From assembly GCA_030613665.1 (NCBI GenBank), contig JAUWLN010000037.1, forward strand, positions 1 through 12,756: 12,756 nucleotides of DNA, read 5' to 3'. The stretch comes from Dehalococcoidia bacterium. GTDB taxonomy: Bacteria; Chloroflexota; Dehalococcoidia; Dehalococcoidales; RBG-16-60-22. Under the pieces are notes generated by a model. The model searched no databases. It was not told where the DNA came from and worked only from the letters and a program-made list of their open reading frames with translations. Both the position numbers and the translations under genes were made by a program. Every line of letters starts with the position of its first letter. The stretch's first letter is position 1. Of the stretch, positions 7,734 to 12,756 are shown piece by piece.

Positions 7734-8558
7734 CTAGTGAGCACGTCGCCGGAAAAGCCGGGAGATAAACCATAAAAATATGATGATGCTGAAGAAGGGG
7801 ACGGGAAACGAGGCGCTGCCCCCGCCCTCGCCGGTAATTATAGTGGCCGGCGCTTCGGTTGGCTCGGCACGGGTAACGGACTCTTCGGTTATTTCATAAG
7901 CATAAAGCTCTTCAGCGATTAAATCCTGGGACACCCATCCCAGAGGGTTTTTCTTGCCCGTGGCTTCCGCCCAGAACCAGCCCTCCTCGCCGTTCATCTT
8001 AAAGCTGTTTCCCTTTTTATATTCCGGCAGGTAGACCATGGCGGCGGTATGGCCGGGGGCGATAGCTATCGCCGAACGGTAGCCGGCACCTTTGTACATG
8101 ACGGCCAGCAGTATGGCGCTGTCCTCACAATCACCGTGACCAAAGCCGTTTTGCGCTATTGTATCGGCCAGTTCATCGGCATTCTGGGCAAACTCGTCAT
8201 GCTGGAACTGGTCCTTGTCCGGTGTGTACCTGACGCGGTCGCGCACATAGTAAAATATCTTTTCCGCCCTCTGTATCCGGTCCGGGTATTGTCCCAGCAT
8301 CTGTTCGCCCAGGCGGTAGGCTGTGTTGGCCTCTTCTCCCAGGCTTTCGTAGACAATAACTGGGCGGAACCCCTTCTCAGATACCTGATAGAAACCATCG
8401 GCACCGGCTGCCCGGGTGCGGCTTATGTCCCAGTCATCAAAGACATCCTGGTCTACGGTGCGGAATCCATCGGAGCTGGTAGCCCGGACATACCCGCTGG
8501 CGGCCAGAGTGCAACCCAGCACCATAGCCAGTATGAGAAACAGCTTCAATTTTTTCAT
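7734..8558 (-). CDS. Exported, membrane-anchored transglutaminase-like (papain-fold) protein
   Basis: The 274-residue protein begins with a signal peptide (MKKLKLFLILAMVLGC) and ends with a hydrophobic helix and RRR (about 252-268), so the middle should face outside. The middle resembles the transglutaminase-like cysteine fold: a helical lead (KIFYYVRDRVRYTPD), then Cys144 in GHGDCEDSAILLAVMYKGAG, His170 in APGHTAAMVY and Glu198 in WFWAEAT, a plausible Cys-His-acid triad. Bacterial members are more often proteases or peptide hydrolases than true transglutaminases. VLGC at 14-17 of the signal region could be a relaxed lipobox, which would make it a lipoprotein. The segment before the tail is rich in Thr, Glu and Gly (TEAPATIITGEGGGS), like a linker. 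The ATG overlaps the stop of the upstream DUF350-like gene as ATGA, and no Shine-Dalgarno is visible, so translation is probably coupled. Confidence 0.75.
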   Translation of the reverse strand: MKKLKLFLILAMVLGCTLAASGYVRATSSDGFRTVDQDVFDDWDISRTRAAGADGFYQVSEKGFRPVIVYESLGEEANTAYRLGEQMLGQYPDRIQRAEKIFYYVRDRVRYTPDKDQFQHDEFAQNADELADTIAQNGFGHGDCEDSAILLAVMYKGAGYRSAIAIAPGHTAAMVYLPEYKKGNSFKMNGEEGWFWAEATGKKNPLGWVSQDLIAEELYAYEITEESVTRAEPTEAPATIITGEGGGSASFPVPFFSIIIFLWFISRLFRRRAH

Positions 8559-9040
8559 AATGGTATCGTCAGTGCGGCGTGGAGTATCAGGCCGAAGAAG
8601 ACCAGGTAGCCGAAAACGTTGATGCCCACGGCCACTGGCTCGGGTTCGATACCGGCGAAGGGAATTTTCGGGGTCAGCTTGTCCACGATGTAAAACAGGG
8701 CGACGCCGACCAGCAGGCTTACCACAAAGCTCAGCGCCAGCAGCCCCAGCCTTCTGAAATCGAAGAAGTAAGTGAGCAGCGGGCCGCCAACTACCGTCGG
8801 CGCCGTCAGCGCTCCGTGGATAACCAGGCCGGTGAGGATGAAAAAACCGGCGATGAAAAGTCCGGTGGCCACCGGGCTTTCACCGATGCGCTGGCGGTGC
8901 GGGATGTGGGGGGTGAGCGCGTCAAAGGCACGGATACCAAGCCAGGCGAGCAGGGTGCAGATGATGACCAGCCAGATGGTCTTCGCCATCCAAAGGAGCG
9001 CCAGAACCCAGAAGGGAATTGCCAGACCAAGCTCATTCAT
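8555..9040 (-). CDS. DUF350-like membrane protein with an internal tandem repeat
   Basis: This 161-residue protein is almost wholly hydrophobic, with about four or five helices. Two related halves are visible. Residues 40-81 begin DALTPHIP and include ESPVATG and LVIHGALTAP. Residues 120-160 begin DKLTPKIP and include PEPVAVG and LILHAALTIP. They align with a single one-residue gap. This D-x-L-T-P pattern with a following small-residue helix resembles DUF350/YjfL-type proteins, of unknown function. In E. coli yjfL sits in an operon with a PspA-family gene, which hints at an envelope role. The ATG has a perfect AAGGAGGT, which overlaps the stop codon of the upstream SpoIIM-like gene. The downstream transglutaminase-like gene overlaps by 4 bp. 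The DUF350 assignment is from pattern only. Confidence 0.65.
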   Translation of the reverse strand: MNELGLAIPFWVLALLWMAKTIWLVIICTLLAWLGIRAFDALTPHIPHRQRIGESPVATGLFIAGFFILTGLVIHGALTAPTVVGGPLLTYFFDFRRLGLLALSFVVSLLVGVALFYIVDKLTPKIPFAGIEPEPVAVGINVFGYLVFFGLILHAALTIPL

Positions 9041-9054
9041 TGTTGTCTACCTCC

Positions 9055-9603
9055 TTAGCGTAGAAATAGTGGGGTGATATAGGTTTCGATTATGGCCGCC
9101 GGCAGCAGCAGGGCAAAGGCCAGCGCCATATACTTCATATTCTGGTTCAGGTTGGGGGACAGCTGGCTTCTTCGGTTCCTGGAAACCAGGGCGGTAATCG
9201 CCATCGCCCCGAAGCTGAGCGCGGCTGCCTCGCCGATAATCAGTGCCGGAAGCTCAAATATGCCGTGGGGCAGCAGTCCGGCTAAAAGCAGGCCGACCGA
9301 CTCCTGTTCTATGATGGTAACGGAGACCAGGGAGAGAATCCCGCCGTTAACCGTTAATGCGAGGATGGGTACCAGGCAGAGAAGCGGGCTGAGGATGAAA
9401 CTGAAGACCAGAGCCGACGTGTTTTTCAGAAAGATGAAAACGGCCGTTGAGAGCTGGAACGGGTCGAGGAATCTGGCCAGCTCCTCAAGGACCGACAGGT
9501 CTCCGGCGAAGAAGTCGCCTGTATCATCGGGCACGGCCAGACCGAGCACCATGCCGGTAACGAACAACCCCGCGGCAACCAGAATCCACGTTCGGTATCT
9601 CAT
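9055..9603 (-). CDS. SpoIIM-like (stage II sporulation protein M family) membrane protein
   Basis: The 182-residue protein has about five hydrophobic helices. Family hallmarks seen are a central NG (86-87), then LPHGIFELPALII (111-123), and near the end ALLLPAAIIETYITP (164-178). In Bacillus SpoIIM is part of the SpoIID-SpoIIM-SpoIIP complex that remodels peptidoglycan during engulfment. Homologues in archaea and non-sporulating bacteria exist without those partners and have no assigned function. No SpoIID- or SpoIIP-like gene is present here, so a sporulation role should not be assumed. The start is the ATG at 9603, with only a weak AGGA about ten bases upstream. It lies 12 bp after the nitroreductase gene and 14 bp before the DUF350-like gene. 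Confidence 0.8.
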   Translation of the reverse strand: MRYRTWILVAAGLFVTGMVLGLAVPDDTGDFFAGDLSVLEELARFLDPFQLSTAVFIFLKNTSALVFSFILSPLLCLVPILALTVNGGILSLVSVTIIEQESVGLLLAGLLPHGIFELPALIIGEAAALSFGAMAITALVSRNRRSQLSPNLNQNMKYMALAFALLLPAAIIETYITPLFLR

Positions 9604-9615
9604 CGGAACTGTGTC

Positions 9616-10164
9616 CTATCCGGCACCCCATTTGTCGTAATGGACAAACTCGGCAAGCTCTTTTCTCGACCTGGCCTCTTTTGTTTCGTCGGGGTAACCG
9701 AGCGGGGTAATCGCCACCGCGCAGTGTCCTTCGGGTACCGACAGGATGCCGGCGGCTTTTTTCGCGTCAAATAGCCCGACATAAACCGTGCCCAGCCCCA
9801 GGGCGTGAGCGGCCAGCACCAGGTTATGCATCGCCAGGGCAACATCGAACATGAACCAGTCGCCCTTGTCCGTGGTCACCTCACCACCCTTGTAGCCGGC
9901 CCTGCCCGTTTCGGCGCAGGCAACTATGACTACTGGTGCATTGCGCACGGCATCACGTGCCGGATTGGTCTCGCTCAGCGTGTCGGAGAGCTTGCCTTTG
10001 GTTTCCGCATCCCGCACGACCACAAATTGCCAGCATTGAGTGTTTGCCCAGGATGGTGCCTGGCGTGCGGCCGCAAGCACTTTTTCCAGCGTTCCGCCGT
10101 CCACGGGGTCGGATTTGTACTTGCGAATACTCCTGCGGGTCTTAATTGCTTCCAGGACTTCCAT
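9616..10164 (-). CDS. Nitroreductase-family FMN oxidoreductase
   Basis: The 182-residue protein is a small flavin oxidoreductase of the nitroreductase family, which uses FMN and NAD(P)H. Seen: the N-terminal phosphate-binding motif TRRSIRKY (9-16), PSWANTQCWQFVVV (37-50), AMHNLVLAAHALGLGTVYVG (111-130, the helix and FMN contact region), LGYPDE (155-160) and the C-terminal R-K-E-L-A-E then D-K-W. The substrate cannot be predicted. The open frame extends 29 codons further upstream to 10251, but that would overlap pcm. The ATG at 10164 has AAGGAGG four bases before it and begins at the normal family start (MEVLEAIKTRRS), so I chose it. It lies 22 bp after pcm and 12 bp before the SpoIIM-like gene. 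Confidence 0.92.
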   Translation of the reverse strand: MEVLEAIKTRRSIRKYKSDPVDGGTLEKVLAAARQAPSWANTQCWQFVVVRDAETKGKLSDTLSETNPARDAVRNAPVVIVACAETGRAGYKGGEVTTDKGDWFMFDVALAMHNLVLAAHALGLGTVYVGLFDAKKAAGILSVPEGHCAVAITPLGYPDETKEARSRKELAEFVHYDKWGAG

Positions 10165-10186
10165 AAATCCTCCTTTTCGGTGCTTT

Positions 10187-10825
10187 CTATTCTTGGCCCC
10201 AGGCGCCCTTGCCGATAAGTGAGACGAAGCGGCAGCCGCCCAGGTTCTCAATCCTGTTTTTCTTCCTCTGGCGGGTGATTTTTGCCAGTTCCTGGAGGTA
10301 ACGTGAGCCGACCGGTATGACCATACGTCCGCCGAAGGCCAGTTGCGATATTAACTCCGGGGGCACGCTGGGTGCGCCGGCGGTGACCAGTATCGCCTCA
10401 AAAGGGGCCTCTTCCGGACAGCCAAGGGTTTCCCCGGAGAGGCGTATTTCAATATTGCGATAGTCCAGGCTGTCCAGTACCTTGCCGGCTGTCTCCGCCA
10501 GCTTCGGTAAGCGCTCCACGGTAACCACGCGGCGGGTCAGTTCCGCAAGAATCGCCGACTGATAGCCGCTGCCCGTCCCGATTTCCAGCACTTTTTCCGC
10601 GCCGGTCAGTTCCAGAGCTTCGGTCATCAGGGCAATAATAAAGGGCTGAGAGATGGTCTGTTCCAGGCCGATGGGCAGTGGAATATCCTCGTAGGCGAGG
10701 TGGCGGCTTTCCTCCGGCACGAAGCGCTCTCGTGGTATGCGGGCCATGGCGTCAAGGACACGCCTGTCCTTTATTTCCCTGCTAAGGTGCTCGATTAACC
10801 TGGCTCTTTCGGCCTCAAAGTCCAT
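10187..10825 (-). CDS. pcm: Protein-L-isoaspartate O-methyltransferase
   Basis: This enzyme methylates abnormal L-isoaspartyl residues in aged proteins with S-adenosylmethionine, starting their repair. The length (212 residues) is normal for the short bacterial form. Seen: VLDAMARIPRERFVPEE near the N-terminus, then LEQTISQPFIIALMTEAL (54-71), the family's substrate loop with Ser59 and Gln60, then the SAM-binding VLEIGTGSGYQSAILAEL (79-96), and further on ILVTAGAPSVPPELISQL and GGRMVIPVG, all classic for Pcm. The frame also allows a GTG one codon earlier (10828). I prefer the ATG, but the ribosome site (GGCGGT) is weak for either. It lies 21 bp after the small basic protein gene. Confidence 0.93.
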   Translation of the reverse strand: MDFEAERARLIEHLSREIKDRRVLDAMARIPRERFVPEESRHLAYEDIPLPIGLEQTISQPFIIALMTEALELTGAEKVLEIGTGSGYQSAILAELTRRVVTVERLPKLAETAGKVLDSLDYRNIEIRLSGETLGCPEEAPFEAILVTAGAPSVPPELISQLAFGGRMVIPVGSRYLQELAKITRQRKKNRIENLGGCRFVSLIGKGAWGQE

Positions 10826-10846
10826 CACTACCGCCAGGTAAAAATA

Positions 10847-11107
10847 TTACAGTACCAGTGCCAGCACAATAAGAATGACCACTACCGCCCCGGCCAGAAT
10901 ACCGATTCGGCGTAGTTCGGCCGTAACGTACGGGTATTTCACGGCAGGGGTTTTCGATTTCGCAACCGTACCGGGTGCCGGAGTTGAAACGGCGCGTATA
11001 TCTCCCTGAGCGGCTACCGGCGGTGCTGCGGGTCTGGAGACAGCCGGTTGTCTGGCTCTTTTCTTTTTGCCCTGGAACACTTTGCCACGTCTTGGTTTTT
11101 TCGGCAT
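10847..11107 (-). CDS. Small basic protein with a single C-terminal membrane helix
   Basis: I do not recognise a family for this 86-residue protein. The first 20 residues are strongly basic (MPKKPRRGKVFQGKKKRARQ). A Pro/Ala/Val-rich linker follows (about 21-55), and the protein ends in one hydrophobic helix (GILAGAVVVILIVLALVL, to the last residue). This layout predicts a tail-anchored protein with a positively charged cytoplasmic part that might bind nucleic acid or phospholipid. It has no cysteines and no enzyme motif. The ribosome site AGGAGAG stands a few bases before the ATG, which supports it as a real gene. It lies 38 bp after xerD and 21 bp before pcm, in the same direction, so it is probably cotranscribed. 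A competing frame across this region on the same strand looks like a shadow. Confidence 0.65.
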   Translation of the reverse strand: MPKKPRRGKVFQGKKKRARQPAVSRPAAPPVAAQGDIRAVSTPAPGTVAKSKTPAVKYPYVTAELRRIGILAGAVVVILIVLALVL

Positions 11108-11145
11108 TTGGACTCTCCTGTATCCTGTTAGGTATCAATGTTCGG

Positions 11146-12054
11146 CTACTTGGCCCTCGGGTGCGACCTCTCATAGGTGCGCCGGACGTGCTCGCTGGTG
11201 AGGTGGGTATAAACCTGCGTGGTGGAGATGTTGGCATGCCCGAGCAATTCCTGAACGGCGCGCAGGTCGGCACCACCGCTCAGCATGTGGGTGGCAAAGC
11301 TGTGTCTAAGCGTATGCGGGCTTATCTGGTTTCCCAGACCGGCCGATTTGGCGTACTCTTTCAACTTCTGCCAGAAACCCTGCCTGGTCAGGCGGTCGCC
11401 GCGGGGATTGAGAAAGAGGGCGACCTCATCCTTTTTACGAGCCAGTTTAGGGCGTGTTTCCCCGGTATACTCCTTTACCGACCGGGCAGCCTGTTCGTAA
11501 ATTGGCACGATGCGTTCCTTGTGTCCCTTGCCGAAACATCTTACAAATCCCTCTTCGGCGTTGACATCGCCCAGATTGAGGCCGACCAGTTCGCTTATCC
11601 GCATGCCGGAGGCATAGAGCAGTTCCAGCATTGCTTTATCTCTCTTCGCTTCCAGCGTATTTTGCTTGGCCGGCTGTTCCAGCAGCTGGCGCACCTGGCT
11701 GATGGTAATCGGCTTGGGGAGCGACTTCCCCACGCTTGGCGAGCTCATGTTCTCGGTCGGCTCAATCTTGATGATGCCCTCGGACTTCAGGAAGCCGAAG
11801 AAAGAGCGCGTTGCCGCCACCTTGCGGGCGATGGTGGTAGCGGCATAATTCCTCTCTTTGAGGTTCAGCATGTAGCTCAGCATTGTCTGGCGGCTGAAAT
11901 TTTCCCAGGAAGGGGTGAGCCCCTGCTTTGCCGCCTCTTCCCCGGCGAAGCTGGCCAGCTGCTGTAAATCGTTCCGGTAGGCGTCCAGCGTGTTCCCGGA
12001 AAATCCCTTCTCCACGGTCAGGTAATTAATAAAGCTGTTGATTTCTTCTTTCAC
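11146..12054 (-). CDS. xerD: Site-specific tyrosine recombinase XerD
   Basis: The 302-residue recombinase probably resolves chromosome dimers at a dif site. The N-terminal SAM-like core-binding domain (1-100) starts INSFINYLTVEKGFSGNTLDAYRNDL, close to XerD. The catalytic domain holds the full set: Arg152 (ASGMRISEL), Lys176 (GKGHKERIVP), His247 and Arg250 (SPHTLRHSFATHML), His273 (LLGHANISTTQ) and the nucleophile Tyr282 (VYTHL). The protein ends in SHPRAK, typical of XerC/XerD. XerC is possible, since the C-terminal part mixes both types. It starts with GTG at 12054 with GAGGAGG four bases upstream, and a strong promoter lies about 50-80 bp further up. It is the first gene of the minus-strand operon. 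No phage or integron genes accompany it, so a housekeeping role is likelier than a mobile one. Confidence 0.92.
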   Translation of the reverse strand: MKEEINSFINYLTVEKGFSGNTLDAYRNDLQQLASFAGEEAAKQGLTPSWENFSRQTMLSYMLNLKERNYAATTIARKVAATRSFFGFLKSEGIIKIEPTENMSSPSVGKSLPKPITISQVRQLLEQPAKQNTLEAKRDKAMLELLYASGMRISELVGLNLGDVNAEEGFVRCFGKGHKERIVPIYEQAARSVKEYTGETRPKLARKKDEVALFLNPRGDRLTRQGFWQKLKEYAKSAGLGNQISPHTLRHSFATHMLSGGADLRAVQELLGHANISTTQVYTHLTSEHVRRTYERSHPRAK

Positions 12055-12085
12055 CGCGCCTCCTCTAAACAGGCATCACCCATAT

Positions 12086-12117
12086 ATTTTAACATAACGT
12101 TAAACATTTTAACATAA
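12086..12117. repeat. 12-bp direct repeats with three alternating TTTAAC half-sites
   Basis: ATTTTAACATAA occurs at 12086-12097 and again at 12106-12117, exactly 20 bp apart. Within this, TTTAAC at 12088-12093, its reverse complement GTTAAA at 12099-12104, and TTTAAC at 12108-12113 form three alternating half-sites. They cover the -10 box and the predicted start of the xerD promoter. This is the layout of a repressor operator, but no regulator gene is visible in the window. Confidence 0.5.
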
Positions 12118-12133
12118 ATCAATAATATGTCAA
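12106..12133 (-). promoter_or_regulatory. Strong sigma-70-type promoter for the xerD operon
   Basis: On the minus strand, -35 TTGACA (12128-12133, perfect) and -10 TAAAAT (12106-12111, 5 of 6) are 16 bp apart, with TG one base before the -10 (extended -10 form). Transcription would start near 12099, leaving a leader of about 45 bases before the GTG of xerD. No other promoter this good is seen until the EF-G gene, consistent with one long transcript. Confidence 0.65.
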
Positions 12134-12308
12134 GTCAAACGGGGAAAAAAGGAGCGATTTAACAGGACAAAACAACCTTTTATTCAGCACGTAAAATCTG
12201 GAATTCCGTGAAAAATGTAATTAAAGCCCAGTTAATGAGTAAAACAGTGTGACTCATGTCTTATGAAATAATAGAAAATACAATAGGAACTATGAGTGAA
12301 TATCAATG
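12134..12308. other. AT-rich non-coding stretch
   Basis: No gene is supported here. A hand count gives about 31% G+C for 12061-12300, against about 62% for a sample line inside xerD (11161-11220). An inverted repeat ATGAGT/ACTCAT (12236-12241 and 12253-12258) has an 11-base loop and is probably chance. The composition suggests DNA of different origin from its neighbours. Confidence 0.6.
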
Positions 12309-12658
12309 CTACTGCTCTAAAAGGTTCATCTTGATGTGCGTAGCTTCGTCTATTACAGTATTTGCGGCTTTCTTCGCATCTATCATGCGCTTTACCATAT
12401 CTGCTAATGCTTGTTTTTGTTTTGCGGGGGTGCTACGCAGAACTTTCATACAACTTACAATCGAATCAATATACATTTTAAGTTCATTAGACGCGCTTTC
12501 CACACTTTGTTCCAAGCCTTTGAATCGTACAGCAATCCTCTTGATATATTGGCTCTACTGTTTATGCGTTGTACCCCAATATGTAAGGCATTAAGTAATT
12601 TTCCACCTTCAAGGGAGGCAAGGTTTATATCAGTTCCTCCGCATTCTGATACTACATC
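12309..12658 (-). pseudogene. Remnant of an unrecognised gene, frame-broken and cut by an insertion sequence
   Basis: Two overlapping minus-strand frames look protein-like. Frame one is open from about 12709 to 12455 (LEGGKLLNALHIGVQRINSRANI). Frame two is open from 12554 to 12309 and ends in a lysine-rich helical stretch (EQSVESASNELKMYIDS, then TPAKQKQALADMVKRMIDA). Joining them with one frameshift inside 12455-12554 gives a continuous polypeptide, so I read this as one broken gene. The beginning of frame one (VDLFSGGRP) would be encoded by the insertion sequence end, so the true N-terminus is missing. I recognise no family. The plus-strand frame over the same bases is Cys- and hydrophobic-rich and looks like a shadow. 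An alternative is a short intact gene starting at TTG 12515, but no ribosome site supports it. Confidence 0.4.
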
Positions 12659-12698
12659 TGGCCTGCCCCCCGAAAATAGGTCCACCTTTAATGCGAGA

Positions 12699-12721
12699 CT
12701 CCTGTAAAATAACTACAGGAG
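12699..12721 (+). other. Stem-loop covering the transposase ribosome binding site
   Basis: CTCCTGTA (12699-12706) and TACAGGAG (12714-12721) pair perfectly, 8 bp, around a 7-base loop. The right arm contains most of the Shine-Dalgarno AGGAGG (12717-12722) for the GTG at 12731, so RNA that includes both arms would hide it. Transcripts coming from outside the element would include both arms. Confidence 0.6.
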
Positions 12722-12730
12722 GAAACATAA

Positions 12731-12756
12731 GTGAAAACAAGAAGGTATTCGGAGGC
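12731..12756 (+). CDS. Start of an IS3-family transposase OrfA (partial, runs off the window)
   Basis: A GTG codon with AGGAGG eight bases upstream opens a frame coding for MKTRRYSE before the window ends. A short basic start followed by R-x-Y/F-S-E is the usual opening of IS3-family OrfA, the helix-turn-helix subunit made before the programmed frameshift to OrfB. Only eight codons are visible, so the call rests on this opening, the ribosome site and the repeat-like end just upstream. Confidence 0.5.

Larger units (their letters stand above)
12659..12756 (+). mobile_element. Left end of an IS3-like insertion sequence (partial)
   Basis: The sequence beginning TGGCCTGCCCCCC at 12659, continuing with GAAAATAGGTCCACC, has the TG start and C-rich outer end of an IS3-family terminal inverted repeat. 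The first codons of a likely orfA follow about 70 bp inside. The right end and any target duplication are outside the window, so the boundary is an estimate from pattern. Confidence 0.5.

Noticed and set aside
7720..7734. AGCTG/CAGCT hairpin after the transglutaminase-like gene as a terminator
   Set aside because: The stem is 5 bp with no T-run on the minus strand, and it sits within the EF-G promoter region.
10165..10251. N-terminal extension of the nitroreductase to an upstream start
   Set aside because: It would overlap pcm and adds no family sequence; the strong AAGGAGG before 10164 marks the true start.
10975..11967. A 330-codon plus-strand open frame across xerD and the small basic gene
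   Set aside because: It lies antisense to a clear XerD with all catalytic residues, has no ribosome site or known motif, and its length is explained by codon bias of the real gene.
12256..12594. A 112-codon plus-strand open frame in the AT-rich region
   Set aside because: Its translation is rich in Cys, Ile and Phe with no domain, as expected from reading antisense to a lysine-rich helical protein; no ribosome site.
1..12756. tRNA, rRNA, riboswitch or CRISPR array
   Set aside because: The gaps between genes are short and I saw no cloverleaf, spaced repeat array or known riboswitch core in them; a covariance-model scan would settle this.

Overview
The window looks like a bacterial chromosome segment, probably from Chloroflexota and most likely a Dehalococcoidia-type organism. 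This is an inference from remembered gene style: a PrmC with NLPY instead of NPPY, a divergent second EF-G, tightly packed genes and moderately high G+C coding DNA. I could not run a similarity search, so the taxonomy is tentative.

Layout, left half (+ strand): the end of prmC (release-factor glutamine methyltransferase), then etfB-etfA (both electron transfer flavoprotein subunits). After a probable promoter comes a three-gene export unit: a secreted, C-terminally anchored NEW3-type repeat protein, an ABC-2 ATP-binding protein and an ABC-2 permease. The ATPase gene carries an in-frame TAA two codons after its switch histidine, with the rest of the gene intact downstream.

Layout, right half (- strand, read from about 12100 down to 5597): a well-formed promoter drives xerD. 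It is followed at short spacing by a small basic tail-anchored-like protein, pcm, a nitroreductase-family protein, a SpoIIM-like membrane protein, a tandem-repeat DUF350-like membrane protein and a membrane-anchored transglutaminase-like protein. The spacing and one ATGA overlap suggest a single long transcript. A divergent EF-G-like GTPase follows behind its own good promoter and converges on the permease gene with 18 bp between stop codons.

Right edge: upstream of xerD the composition falls to about 31% G+C (hand count of 12061-12300), against about 62% in a sample line inside xerD. This AT-rich stretch holds remnants of a frame-broken minus-strand gene, apparently cut by the left end of an IS3-like insertion sequence whose transposase start codon lies 26 bp from the window end.

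Most of the window is housekeeping. The parts most worth a second look are the nonsense codon in the ABC ATPase, the SpoIIM/DUF350/transglutaminase trio in the xerD-pcm operon, the three-half-site operator-like array over the xerD promoter, and the hairpin that buries the IS transposase ribosome binding site. I see no clear evidence of a wholly new system.
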